A stretch of DNA of 64,000 bases from Cognatundibacterium rivi (GTDB taxonomy: Bacteria; Pseudomonadota; Gammaproteobacteria; Burkholderiales; Burkholderiaceae_D). The notes beneath the pieces are model-generated. The model did no database searches, was not told the origin of the DNA, and saw only the letters and a list, made by a program, of their open reading frames with translations. The stretch covers positions 868,001 through 932,000 of the forward strand of contig NZ_JAGSPK010000002.1 in NCBI RefSeq assembly GCF_018139565.1, given 5' to 3'. The position numbers and the translations under genes were made by a program. This document shows positions 54,601 through 62,752 of the stretch, piece by piece (the stretch's first letter is position 1; each line of letters opens with the position of its first letter).

Positions 54601-55110
54601 TTGCCATTCATTATTTCCTTGCTGATTATTATCTCCGGTATTTTCTTTGGTTATCTTTACCTGCGTTCCAAACGTGACGTGCCATTACGGCAAAATGCTC
54701 TACCACAACGCCAAGGACTAGGGTTTCCTATCATTATGTGGTCGCTGCAAGACGATGATAAAGGGTTCCGCTGGGTCATCAGAAATCAGGGAACCGGCTA
54801 TGCCATCATCAAGAAAGTTGAAATACTGCTGGATGGGCAGGCAATTGCTGATGCCAAGACCGCACTGGAAGCGGTGCTAGGTCCGGACAATAATCTGCAA
54901 TGGAACAGCATGCCTCTGATCGGTCAGAAAATCATGCCCGGTGAGACGGTGATTGGTCTGGCCATCAGCGATCCCGAAGCAGCGACCGCCTTTGATGTGA
55001 AATTACAGGCGCACCAGTTAAAGGTGAATATCACGTACTGCTCGGCCAATAACGAACACTGGCTCAGCAATGGCAAAGAAATTTCATCACTGAGCACAGG
55101 AGGGTATTGA
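51652..55110 (+). CDS. Envelope protein: signal, peptidoglycan-binding domain, inactive GH18-like domain, three membrane helices
   Basis: A 1152-residue protein, GTG start overlapping the ATPase stop. Parts in order: an N-terminal extension and signal sequence (M-R-K-S-L-L-G-A-S-L-L-L, cleavage near C-H-A-Q, about residue 54); a peptidoglycan-binding-like domain (about 105-165, D-G-I-V-G-P-I-T-L-S-W-L-Q-R-F); a long helical region; a GH18-like barrel (about 575-870, starting G-T-V-Y-G-F-Y-P-Y-W-N and ending G-I-G-F-W-A-P-D). At the place of the catalytic D-G-x-D-x-D-x-E it has D708-G-V-T-I-Y-F-Q715, so the acid Glu is Gln and two Asp are lost. Three membrane helices follow (about 915-937, 948-972, 985-1003), then a beta-rich C-terminal domain of about 130 residues. 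Probably binds glycan or cell wall and holds the particle at the membrane; hydrolysis is unlikely. Confidence 0.75.
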   Translation: MKPLFNLPSAKNDTVRSLMHFRLPVNATILMRKSLLGASLLLSSWLTSGLCHAQSTSASVPAATSEALAASKSVENNKPPEIQKAVAATTANTQVITVTGYDRRIRQEHFKGLSKNSILQMQKQLGLIYQDLAEWKRDFSLKQAPLSDGIVGPITLSWLQRFGFNFKINAEGDYANAFADNINRIAAFGEKHKSELQILVSPEFESWDSSQSEKIKTKDYQIRRQGNDSELIELVNRFRGSRKTAPRIAQNRNIDESAYFTYSLSQADLEVLGSKDQVIQILSTLKDKEFNSTEALRVAVSQAMGERDYFIRQLWPLIEKNAGVFDGYLINEAALTKLKQTSEFPAAVIDELRLQGTQYFKERDDFDKFLKELSEKVIPLSDDERNSIADAALVFDNVHLTEQSINIIKSELKGNIQNTGLPAVVVRALQQMKDVNYPEISLFRAAAISKIAMSIGACKLNSPSNNSFVGTLRMSDEEFSLLKKELNSLQPQAIDGKNTIGNNIDNTFSELEKLRAQLSLCDSDTLRNSRTLVQSIYQTYLGVAIENIAKKRIPDEISPIQIKGNDCGCALDEFSGTVYGFYPYWNNQKTPQTINFQVLNRVAYYGLTVDNVGELHLGSDNFDVRNGSAKENQFLNTARQYNSKVDWVIQKNDWNGDWRKQSRANKQAVFKKLVSNITLLLHTRLTDAASKLRPYTSFGLVNTPTRGDGVTIYFQNYPQDADAALLFNEFYADLRKELAQDNVWLNILVSQETFTNGQENKRSALSLTNLVNLQKKADLQLSGSGSNKPVVEEHILVLLEEPSSDAKKRLQGDIENEAGLHGERRARFLRRVIPVVQFDNHNWQQLEDDIVYASDNFGGIGFWAPDFNNLATPITDMTQSCNNGKNIALCVLKNNREQDQVENQPSVVEKFTCVYRGYLQLMLTLLVLLAITLAILYFKYCEVQNLVKKYFLWVLALMLIPIFLLFTLLLFYDPYMVNLSKGKLPFIISLLIIISGIFFGYLYLRSKRDVPLRQNALPQRQGLGFPIIMWSLQDDDKGFRWVIRNQGTGYAIIKKVEILLDGQAIADAKTALEAVLGPDNNLQWNSMPLIGQKIMPGETVIGLAISDPEAATAFDVKLQAHQLKVNITYCSANNEHWLSNGKEISSLSTGGY

Positions 55111-55152
55111 AATGAAATCCGCCCCTTTTTATAAGCAGGAGCCCTTCGTAAT

Positions 55153-55749
55153 ATGAATCTCATAGAAAAGGCCACGGTACAGGCATTTCACCGCAGCAGG
55201 CTCAACGGCAGTGACCTCCGTGCCTTAGGCTATCGTTCTCAGGAGAGCCAGACCCGACGATTTCAGGCCTTGCTGCAACTGGGAGATTTTTCACACTGTT
55301 CAGTATTAGATTTAGGCTGCGGCTTCGGGGATTTGAAAGCATTTCTGGATCAGCATTACAAAGATTTTGTATACCTCGGCGTCGATTTTTTAAAAGAGTT
55401 CATCGATGGCGCGCAGTTGCGTTACGGCGCATTAGCCCATACCCAATTTTTTCAGGCAGACTTTCTGACGACAGGCCTGCCTCAGGTTGATATCGTTGTC
55501 GCCTCGGGCAGCCTCAACTATCGCTCTGAGAATGCCCTGCATCCGTGGCAAAGCATCAGCCGTATGTGGGAAGCCGCAAACAAGGGAGTAGTATTTAATT
55601 TACTCAATGCGGCGCAGTTTGAAAGCGATGAAGTTTTACGCGCTTATGATCAGAGCGAAGTCCTGCATTTCTGTCGTCAACTTGATCCGGATACTGAGAT
55701 TATTTCCGGTTATTTGCCGGATGATTTTACGGTACTGATGCGAAAATAA
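55153..55749 (+). CDS. SAM-dependent methyltransferase at the end of the eCIS operon
   Basis: A 198-residue class I methyltransferase. Motif I reads V-L-D-L-G-C-G-F-G-D-L, the acidic residue of strand 2 lies in Y-L-G-V-D-F, and motif IV-like D-I-V-V-A-S-G-S-L-N-Y follows. ATG at 55153, AGGAG about 11 bases upstream, 42 bases after the envelope-protein gene. The shared direction and the terminator after it make it the last gene of the operon. Its target, particle protein or cargo, cannot be seen. Confidence 0.85.
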   Translation: MNLIEKATVQAFHRSRLNGSDLRALGYRSQESQTRRFQALLQLGDFSHCSVLDLGCGFGDLKAFLDQHYKDFVYLGVDFLKEFIDGAQLRYGALAHTQFFQADFLTTGLPQVDIVVASGSLNYRSENALHPWQSISRMWEAANKGVVFNLLNAAQFESDEVLRAYDQSEVLHFCRQLDPDTEIISGYLPDDFTVLMRK

Positions 55750-55827
55750 AAAACACCACCACATCAGATGTTTTAACTTTACATGAAAAACATTTGAGTA
55801 AAATTTCTGCTCCTCAGTAATACAAAT

Positions 55828-55859
55828 AAAAAAGGCTGGTGTATGCACCAGCCTTTTTT
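55828..55859. terminator. Bidirectional terminator at the right edge of the eCIS operon
   Basis: Stem GGCTGGTG / CACCAGCC with loop TATG, A-run on the left and six T residues on the right. It ends both the eCIS transcript (plus) and the gcvTHP transcript (minus), whose gcvP stop is at 55880. Confidence 0.93.
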
Positions 55860-55879
55860 ACTTACTGACTTAATTCAGA

Positions 55880-58759
55880 TTACTGATAATCCGACAGCGG
55901 TACGCAAGAGCAGAACAGATTACGGTCGCCATACACATTATCAGCGCGACCGACTGGTGCCCAGTATTTCTGATGACGCAGGCTGGCCACCGGATAAGCC
56001 GCCACTTCACGGCTATATGCATGATTCCATTCCGCAGACAACAAAGTCTGGATGGTATGCGGCGCGTGTTTCAGCGGATTATCTTTCGCATCAAACTCAC
56101 CACTGGCAACTTTGGCGATTTCTTCACGTATTGTGATCATGGCGTCGATGAAGCGATCCAGTTCCGCCAGTGATTCACTTTCTGTCGGTTCTATCATCAG
56201 CGTGCCAGGAACCGGGAAGCTCATGGTCGGCGCATGGAAACCAAAGTCGATCAGACGCTTTGCCACGTCTTCATTCGAAATGCCTGTTGCATCAGTCAAT
56301 GGGCGCAGATCAAGAATACATTCATGCGCTACCAGACCATCATGACCTGCATACAACACAGGGTAATGCGGTGCCAGGCGCTTGGCGATGTAATTCGCTG
56401 CCAGGATTGCTGTTTCCGTAGCTGCCTTCAGACCCTCGGCGCCCATCATGGCGATATACATCCATGAAATCGGCAGAATCGATGCGGAGCCAAACGCGGC
56501 GGCACTGACAGCGGAAATTCCCTCTTCGCCGCGCACATAGCCGGTCGATGTCTGATTTGGCAGGAATTTCGCCAGATGCGCACCGACTGCAACCGGACCA
56601 ACACCTGGTCCACCGCCACCATGCGGAATACAGAATGTTTTATGCAGATTCAGATGGCTGACATCGCCACCGAATTTACCCGGTGCCGCCACGCCAACCA
56701 GCGCATTCATGTTCGCACCGTCAACATACACCTGACCACCATGCTGATGCACGATCTCGCATAATTGCTGGATACCTTCTTCAAACACACCGTGGGTGGA
56801 TGGATACGTCACCATCACCGCAGCCAGATTGGCGCTGTGTTTTTCTGCTTTCGCCTGCAAATCTGCCAGATCGACATTGCCGCGCTCATCACATGCCACG
56901 ACCACCACTTCCATCCCTGCCATCGCTGCCGACGCAGGGTTAGTACCATGTGCCGACGAAGGAATCAGGCAGATATTGCGGTGATGATCGCCACGTGACT
57001 CGTGGTATTTTTTGATGACCAGCAAACCTGCATACTCTCCTTGCGAACCGGCATTCGGTTGCAGGGAAACCGCGGCATAACCCGTTGCGGCACACAACAT
57101 CGCTTCGAGCTGGTTGATCATTTCGCGGTAACCGATAGTCTGAGCATCCGGTGCAAACGGATGAATATTGGAAAACTCAGGCCAGGTTACAGGAATCATT
57201 TCGGATGTGGCATTCAGCTTCATCGTGCATGAACCCAGCGGGATCATACTGCGGTCCAGTGCCAGATCTTTATCAGCCAGACTGCGCAGATAACGCAACA
57301 TTTCATGTTCAGCGTGATAACGGCTGAAAGTAGGATGCGTCAGGAACGCGCTGCTGCGTACCAGTGTTGAAGGTACAGTTTCCGTCGCTGCTGTTTCAAG
57401 CGCAGCGAAATCAGGCACATTTTTACCCTGCGCCAATACCGTCAGTAAGCTGACGATATCTTCGCGAACCACGGTTTCATCAAGCGAAACGCCGACTTGC
57501 GTCGCACTGATCTGACGTAAATTGATACCCGCAGCAATTGCTGCCGCATGCACGGCACCGGCATCACTGACATTGATGGTCAGCGTATCGAAATAGGTGC
57601 TGTTCGCCAGACTCAAACCAAGTTGCTGCACGCCTGCCGCCAGAATTGCCGTGTAACGCAGTACGCGCTGAGCGATACGGCGCAGACCGTCCGGACCGTG
57701 ATACACCGCATACATCGACGCCATCACCGCCAGCAACACCTGCGCTGTACAGATATTCGATGTCGCTTTTTCGCGGCGGATATGCTGTTCGCGGGTTTGC
57801 AACGCCAGACGATAGGCTTGCTGACCTTGCGCATCGACAGTCACACCAACCAGACGACCCGGCATGCTGCGTTTGAACGCATCGCGTGTTGACATATAAC
57901 CTGCGTGCGGGCCACCAAAACCCAGCGGCACACCAAAACGCTGACTGTTACCGACAACCACATCAGCACCCCACTCGCCCGGCGGCGTGATCAAGGTCAG
58001 CGCCAGCAGATCAGCGGCAGCAATTACCATCGCGCCTTTGGCATGGATCGCGGCAGCATAGTCACGGTAATCACGGATGTCGCCATTCACACCCGGGTAT
58101 TGCAGCAGAACGCCAAAACAATCGTTTTCCAGCGCATCGGTACCGTGACAGATACGGACTTCGATATCCAGCGGTTTGGCGCGAGTACGGATAATTTCCA
58201 GAGTTTGCGGCAAGACATCGGCGGCGACATAAAACACATTGGAATTAGATTTACCGACACGCTGTATCAGGGTCATCGCTTCTGCCGCACCAGTGCCTTC
58301 ATCCAGCATGGAAGCATTCGCGATATCCATACCGGTCAGATCAGTGATCATGGTCTGGAAATTCAGCATCGCTTCCAGACGGCCTTGTGAAATCTCAGGC
58401 TGATATGGCGTATAGGCCGTGTACCAGGCCGGATTTTCAAAGATATTGCGCAGAATCACGCCCGGTGTGTGCGTGTTGTAATAGCCTTGTCCGATGAAAG
58501 ACTTGAGTACTTTATTTTTACCGGCTAGTGCTTTTAACTGTGCCAGTGCGGCCTGTTCCGTTTTCGGTTCAGTAAAATCCGCCAGCGGCAATACATCGTG
58601 ACGACGGATGTTAGCGGGCACAATCGCATCAATCAGCGCGGTGCGGTCAGCATAGCCAAGCACTGCGAGCATCTTCGCTTGTTCAGCGTCAGACGGTGCA
58701 ATATGGCGGGAAATGAAAGCGTCAGTGGCTTCCAGTTGAGACAAAGAAGGACGGGTCAT
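55880..58759 (-). CDS. gcvP: Glycine dehydrogenase (decarboxylating), P protein
   Basis: A 959-residue P protein of the glycine cleavage system, which decarboxylates glycine and passes aminomethyl to lipoyl-GcvH. PLP-lysine K707 lies in [18 protein letters not shown]. Length equals the single-chain proteobacterial type. The frame is open to 58810, but the start [10 protein letters not shown] at 58759 fits homologues best; no good ribosome-binding site is present for either. Third gene of gcvTHP. Confidence 0.95.
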   Translation of the reverse strand: MTRPSLSQLEATDAFISRHIAPSDAEQAKMLAVLGYADRTALIDAIVPANIRRHDVLPLADFTEPKTEQAALAQLKALAGKNKVLKSFIGQGYYNTHTPGVILRNIFENPAWYTAYTPYQPEISQGRLEAMLNFQTMITDLTGMDIANASMLDEGTGAAEAMTLIQRVGKSNSNVFYVAADVLPQTLEIIRTRAKPLDIEVRICHGTDALENDCFGVLLQYPGVNGDIRDYRDYAAAIHAKGAMVIAAADLLALTLITPPGEWGADVVVGNSQRFGVPLGFGGPHAGYMSTRDAFKRSMPGRLVGVTVDAQGQQAYRLALQTREQHIRREKATSNICTAQVLLAVMASMYAVYHGPDGLRRIAQRVLRYTAILAAGVQQLGLSLANSTYFDTLTINVSDAGAVHAAAIAAGINLRQISATQVGVSLDETVVREDIVSLLTVLAQGKNVPDFAALETAATETVPSTLVRSSAFLTHPTFSRYHAEHEMLRYLRSLADKDLALDRSMIPLGSCTMKLNATSEMIPVTWPEFSNIHPFAPDAQTIGYREMINQLEAMLCAATGYAAVSLQPNAGSQGEYAGLLVIKKYHESRGDHHRNICLIPSSAHGTNPASAAMAGMEVVVVACDERGNVDLADLQAKAEKHSANLAAVMVTYPSTHGVFEEGIQQLCEIVHQHGGQVYVDGANMNALVGVAAPGKFGGDVSHLNLHKTFCIPHGGGGPGVGPVAVGAHLAKFLPNQTSTGYVRGEEGISAVSAAAFGSASILPISWMYIAMMGAEGLKAATETAILAANYIAKRLAPHYPVLYAGHDGLVAHECILDLRPLTDATGISNEDVAKRLIDFGFHAPTMSFPVPGTLMIEPTESESLAELDRFIDAMITIREEIAKVASGEFDAKDNPLKHAPHTIQTLLSAEWNHAYSREVAAYPVASLRHQKYWAPVGRADNVYGDRNLFCSCVPLSDYQ

Positions 58760-58848
58760 GATAGATGAACGGCAGGAAGTGTTCTGGGGGAAATCCGCCA
58801 GCGCTGACATCCTTGCCTGCGCCGGTCAGAAAAATAGTTGCGTCAGGA

Positions 58849-59226
58849 TCAGCCGATATTCTTAGCGTAAGCTTCAGCGCTCAGCAATGCGTCAACATCC
58901 GCTGCATTCGCTGGTTTCAGCTTGAACAGCCATGCGCCGAACGCATCGGTATTCACTGATTCTGGCGCATCGGCTAATGCTTCATTCACGCCAACCACTT
59001 CACCGCTGACTGGTGAATAAATATCGCCAGCTGCTTTGACGGATTCAACCACGGCACATTCTTTACCCGCGGTCTGCGTTGAGCCAACTTTTGGCAATTC
59101 CACATACACGATATCGCCCAGTGCATCTTGTGCGAAGTCGGTGATACCGACCGTCAGCGTGCCATCGGCTTCAACGCGTACCCATTCGTGGGAGGAAGTG
59201 TATTTCAAATCTGCTGGTACATTCAT
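58849..59226 (-). CDS. gcvH: Glycine cleavage system H protein
   Basis: A 125-residue lipoyl carrier. The lipoylated K64 lies in [12 protein letters not shown]; the start [12 protein letters not shown] is typical. It carries the methylamine group between P and T proteins. CGGAGT box. Lies between gcvT and gcvP. Confidence 0.97.
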   Translation of the reverse strand: MNVPADLKYTSSHEWVRVEADGTLTVGITDFAQDALGDIVYVELPKVGSTQTAGKECAVVESVKAAGDIYSPVSGEVVGVNEALADAPESVNTDAFGAWLFKLKPANAADVDALLSAEAYAKNIG

Positions 59227-59258
59227 GGTGGACTCCGGAGTGTTAATTCTTCAAAAGG

Positions 59259-59294
59259 AAAATGCTAAAAATAATGCTAAAAATCATGCTTAAA
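59259..59294. repeat. Three 12-bp tandem units between gcvT and gcvH
   Basis: Units AAAATGCTAAAA, ATAATGCTAAAA, ATCATGCTTAAA in a row. They lie upstream of gcvH on its own strand, and may be a slipped-strand expansion. Confidence 0.7.
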
Positions 59295-59356
59295 TTTTTT
59301 GCGGCGACATTTTTCGGCTGCCAGATGACAGGCAGCCGTTTGCTGCGTACTGAAAA

Positions 59357-60487
59357 TCAGACAGCGAGAATTTTACCGTTGCGTACAAACGGCAATTTCA
59401 CGACCGTTGCCGCGAGTTGTTTATCGCGGATCACCACGTGCACAGTGTCGCCGATGGCAACGCCCATAGGCAAACGCGCCAGTGCAATCGCTTGTTGCAT
59501 GGTCGGGCTGAAAGTACCACTGGTGATTTCGCCCTCGCCTTGTGCGCAGACCACTTTTTGATGCGCGCGCAGAATACCGCCTTTTTCGCGCAGAATCAGA
59601 CCCAGAAACTGGGCTTTCTGACCTTGTTCCAGCAAGGCTTGCTTACCAGTGAAATCACGTTCACTCACCAGATCGATCGTCCATGCGAGACCGGCGTCAA
59701 GCGGGTTGATGGATTCGTCCATATCCTGACCGTAGAGATTCATCCCGGCTTCCAGACGCAAAGTATCGCGCGCACCCAGCCCGGCCGGTTTGACACCAAC
59801 CGCCGCCAGCGCGTTCCACAAATCATTCACGCGGTCTGCCGCCACTGCAATTTCAAAACCGTCTTCACCGGTATAACCAGTGCGCGCCACCATGACTTCA
59901 CCGTATGCAGTGCCTTCAACGATGACCGCATTGAATGGTTTGATGTCGGCGCTGGCAGCTTTGGTTTCCGGCAGCACTTCCCATGCTTTGGCGCGCGCAT
60001 TCGGGCCTTGTACTGCGACCAGCGCAAACGCATTGACACCATCGCGACGCTGAGTGATCGTGATACCGCTGTTCGTCGCAACATTGCGGGCATTCATCCA
60101 CGCCACATCTTTTTCAGCCGTGCCTGCATTGACGACGAGGCGGAACCAGTTTTCACTGAAGAAGTAAATAATCAGATCGTCGATCACTGTGCCTTCTGGT
60201 TTCAGCATGCAGGAATACAGCGCCTTACCCGGTACTTGCAGTTTGTCGACGTTATTGGCGACCAGACCGCGCAGGAAAGAACGCACATTCTCGCCGCGCA
60301 GATCGACCACGCACATGTGCGACACATCGAACATACCGCAATCAGTACGTACCGCATGATGTTCTTCGATTTGGGAACCATAGTTGACGGGCATATCCCA
60401 GCCGCCGAAATCAACCATTTTTGCGCCAGCCGCACGATGGGCTGCGTTGAGGGGAGTTACTTTGAGTGATGTCGCTGCTTGCGTCAT
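59357..60487 (-). CDS. gcvT: Glycine cleavage system T protein (aminomethyltransferase)
   Basis: A 376-residue T protein transferring the methylene group to tetrahydrofolate and releasing ammonia. Family signatures: [19 protein letters not shown], the C-G-M-F-D-V-S-H-M segment, and [14 protein letters not shown] box before the ATG. First gene of the gcvTHP operon, directly after the glycine riboswitch. Confidence 0.97.
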   Translation of the reverse strand: MTQAATSLKVTPLNAAHRAAGAKMVDFGGWDMPVNYGSQIEEHHAVRTDCGMFDVSHMCVVDLRGENVRSFLRGLVANNVDKLQVPGKALYSCMLKPEGTVIDDLIIYFFSENWFRLVVNAGTAEKDVAWMNARNVATNSGITITQRRDGVNAFALVAVQGPNARAKAWEVLPETKAASADIKPFNAVIVEGTAYGEVMVARTGYTGEDGFEIAVAADRVNDLWNALAAVGVKPAGLGARDTLRLEAGMNLYGQDMDESINPLDAGLAWTIDLVSERDFTGKQALLEQGQKAQFLGLILREKGGILRAHQKVVCAQGEGEITSGTFSPTMQQAIALARLPMGVAIGDTVHVVIRDKQLAATVVKLPFVRNGKILAV

Positions 60488-60565
60488 AGGTGCCTCGTTA
60501 CCAGATTAGAAGGGACGAACAAACGCACGCTGACGAACATGGCTCGCCGCATGCGAAAAATCGCA

Positions 60566-60812
60566 TACCCCTCTGTCCTGATACCTGAGAGATTACGAGT
60601 GCAAAATCATTTGCAGTCTCGTGCGCACCTTCGGTGGGTAGTACGGCGAATATTTATAAAATAAACGTATCTGCCGCTACCGCTCTCCAGAGTGTGAGGC
60701 ATCTGCATGCCCCGCTGACCGGTCCTTTTGCCTGAGAGTTTTTGGGTTGTAGCCCCTTCGGCGGCTGTGCATGCGATCCATCAGATCAATGTCACGGCGC
60801 TCTCCCGATCAA
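60566..60812 (-). promoter_or_regulatory. Tandem glycine riboswitch upstream of gcvT
   Basis: Minus strand, aptamer 1 starts GGGAGAGCGCC near 60805, contains CCGAAGGGGC and ends ACTCTCAGGCAAAAGGACCG (60719-60738). Aptamer 2 starts TCTGGAGAGCGG near 60690, contains ACCGAAGGTGC and ends CTCTCAGGTATCAGGACAGA (60571-60590). Both are the conserved glycine aptamer pattern, joined by a short linker. A TATAAT -10 box lies at 60821-60826 (minus strand), about 8 bases before the expected start. A hairpin ATGCGA-TCGCAT (60551-60566) after the second aptamer may be the expression platform. Expected to turn on gcvTHP at high glycine. Confidence 0.95.
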
Positions 60813-60964
60813 GTCGCACGATTATATAAGGCTTAGTTCGGCTTGGATAGCTTTGCCGCCAGCAGAAGCCAATTATTTCAGCGAAACGCGACAACCCCAC
60901 CTGACTTACCCGCTATATAGAAAAAATGCCTGAAATGCTTGCCGGGGCTGCTTTTAGGGTCAAA

Positions 60965-61046
60965 ATATACTCCCCCCAGTATATTTTTAAGCCCTTTGTT
61001 TATAAGGAGATGAGGGCAAAAACATCAAATAATGGGGGGAGTATAT
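60965..61046. repeat. Dispersed palindromic element, copy C (upstream of gcv riboswitch)
   Basis: Starts ATATACTCCCCCCAGTATAT and ends GGGGGGAGTATAT, with GCCC / GGGC as an inner pair. The ends form a near-perfect inverted repeat around a loop of about 25 bases. The same core as at 13802 and 22498. It sits between the riboswitch promoter and the 3' end of the lipoprotein gene. Confidence 0.82.
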
Positions 61047-61085
61047 GAATATCCACACAAAAAAGAGCGCAACGGAGCAGCGGGA

Positions 61086-62495
61086 TCAAAACCGCAGATC
61101 GCGTTTTATTTGTTGTAATTGCTGTTCATAGCGAAATTCACGGCTGCGCATATCGTCGATACGGCGGCGCAGTGACTGCAACTGGTCGCGCAGTTCATTG
61201 CGCTCACGTTCATTTTTGCGATCAGTATTCGCGTTATCCTGATTATTCGGACGATTTTTATCATCCTGATTACGACGTATTTCAGCTTCGATGCGATTCA
61301 GCCTTTGCTCGGTGTCTCGGTATTTATCCTGTTGCTCACCGATTTCGCGATGCAAAGATCGGGAACGGTGGCTGATATCTTCATAATCGCGCCCGCTCAT
61401 CTGCGCTTGCTGCAAACGGAATTGCAAAGATACCGGACACACTTCTATCGCCATGCGCTGATTCTGGCGCGCCCAGTTAAATGCGTTATCCACGGTACAG
61501 TAAGCAGCGTTCTGGCGGTTCCATGCCTGGGTATAGATGTCACGCGTCTGCGGAATGACAAATACCTGATCGTTGCGCACATTGTTCATACGTTGCTCCA
61601 GCTGAAAAGGCTGGCCGTAACCATCCGCCGTTCCCACCTCTTCCCAGTATTGCATCAGGCGGCGCTGCCACTGCTGCTGGTATTCTGCTTCCATGATTTT
61701 CAGACCGCGACGTCTGGCGTCATCACGACGCAGCTGAATATCGCGCCCGCTGACGGCATCATTCCAGCCTAACTGCTTCCAGTATTCAACGATCTCGCGA
61801 TTCCAGCCATTGCGATACGCATCCTCACGCACGAGCAGCTCACGACTTTTCGCCGCTGCGGCATGGCTTGTCAACGTCGTATCGGGTATGCCCACGTGGG
61901 CATCCTGATAGCCGAGGTTTTCCCAATAGCTGTAATTCCCTTCGCTCCAGCCCTGACGATAAGCATCGGCACGAAAACCCGCGCTACCTGGATTGGCAGC
62001 ATTGGTCGCATGTACTTTTTCTTCGCTGGCATTGCGCCCGGCCTTACCATCGTTCATGCCGGTATTAAACCAGTATTCATGAATGCCCTGCTGCCATCCC
62101 TGTTCGTAAGAAGGCTGATTCAGGGGCGTGTGCAGATCGCGGAGACGTGCAGAAGTGCTTTGCACCAGATATTGCGTTACCGGAAAAGCTTTGCGACCAT
62201 CGTCCCGGCCGAGTTGATACCAGAATTGCTGGTTACCGGCCACCCAGCCAGTTTCATATAAACCAGCAGATTCGGCGCGGATTTTATCGGCATCCACCGA
62301 GGCGCAAAAACGCCGGCGTTCTTCGAAATTTCTGTCCTGACCATCCTTACCATCTTTGTTGCCTATCAGTTGCCAGTCGCCGCTGCGGCAATCATTCATG
62401 CGATTGATGGTGCTCTGACATGCGCTCAACAACAGCACGACTGTCATGGCGCAGCAACTCAGTAATGTACGTAATCCATAGTCAGAAAGGCGCAT
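61086..62495 (-). CDS. DUF2799-like repeat lipoprotein with C-terminal coiled coil
   Basis: A 469-residue lipoprotein with lipobox L-L-S-A-C26. After C-R-S-G-D-W-Q-L-I-G-N-K-D-G, a DUF2799-type start, comes a series of six units Y-x-x-G-W-x-x-x-x-x-x-Y-W-x-x-x-G-x-x-D at about residues 79, 129, 178, 227, 271 and 320 (the last degenerate, ending Y-C). Residues about 375-465 are charged and coiled-coil-like (R-N-E-L-R-D-Q-L-Q-S-L-R-R-R). Periplasm- or outer-membrane-bound; function unknown. The tandem array is much longer than the single domain usual for DUF2799 proteins. Divergent from the ABC exporter. Confidence 0.8.
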   Translation of the reverse strand: MRLSDYGLRTLLSCCAMTVVLLLSACQSTINRMNDCRSGDWQLIGNKDGKDGQDRNFEERRRFCASVDADKIRAESAGLYETGWVAGNQQFWYQLGRDDGRKAFPVTQYLVQSTSARLRDLHTPLNQPSYEQGWQQGIHEYWFNTGMNDGKAGRNASEEKVHATNAANPGSAGFRADAYRQGWSEGNYSYWENLGYQDAHVGIPDTTLTSHAAAAKSRELLVREDAYRNGWNREIVEYWKQLGWNDAVSGRDIQLRRDDARRRGLKIMEAEYQQQWQRRLMQYWEEVGTADGYGQPFQLEQRMNNVRNDQVFVIPQTRDIYTQAWNRQNAAYCTVDNAFNWARQNQRMAIEVCPVSLQFRLQQAQMSGRDYEDISHRSRSLHREIGEQQDKYRDTEQRLNRIEAEIRRNQDDKNRPNNQDNANTDRKNERERNELRDQLQSLRRRIDDMRSREFRYEQQLQQIKRDLRF

Positions 62496-62752
62496 GATGA
62501 AAAAGAGAGAAGTCAGGAAGAACTGCTACAACGGCTGCCACGGCAACATTGTTGACAGCAAGATAAAACAAACGCGAGACCCTCACCAGCCGCAAGTTCA
62601 TCCCATATTCGCCGGCAGAAACCGCAGCAGCCTGTTACATTTCCATACCAGCTTACTCATTGCCCGCGCTTGATTTCCTGCTGAAGGTCTTCATGTAGCT
62701 GTTTCGCTATCGGGCATACACTCCAACCATCATCCAACCATCGATATTCATT

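Noticed and set aside
29060..55749. Prophage or T6SS as explanation of the contractile tail genes.
   Set aside because: No capsid, terminase, integrase or lysis cassette, and no TssJLM/TssBC/ClpV set; DUF4255, DUF5908, CIS_TMP and the AAA+ ATPase are eCIS markers.
59417..60469. 350-codon plus-strand ORF opposite gcvT.
   Set aside because: It is the antisense shadow of a clear gcvT gene, with histidine/arginine-rich nonsense composition.
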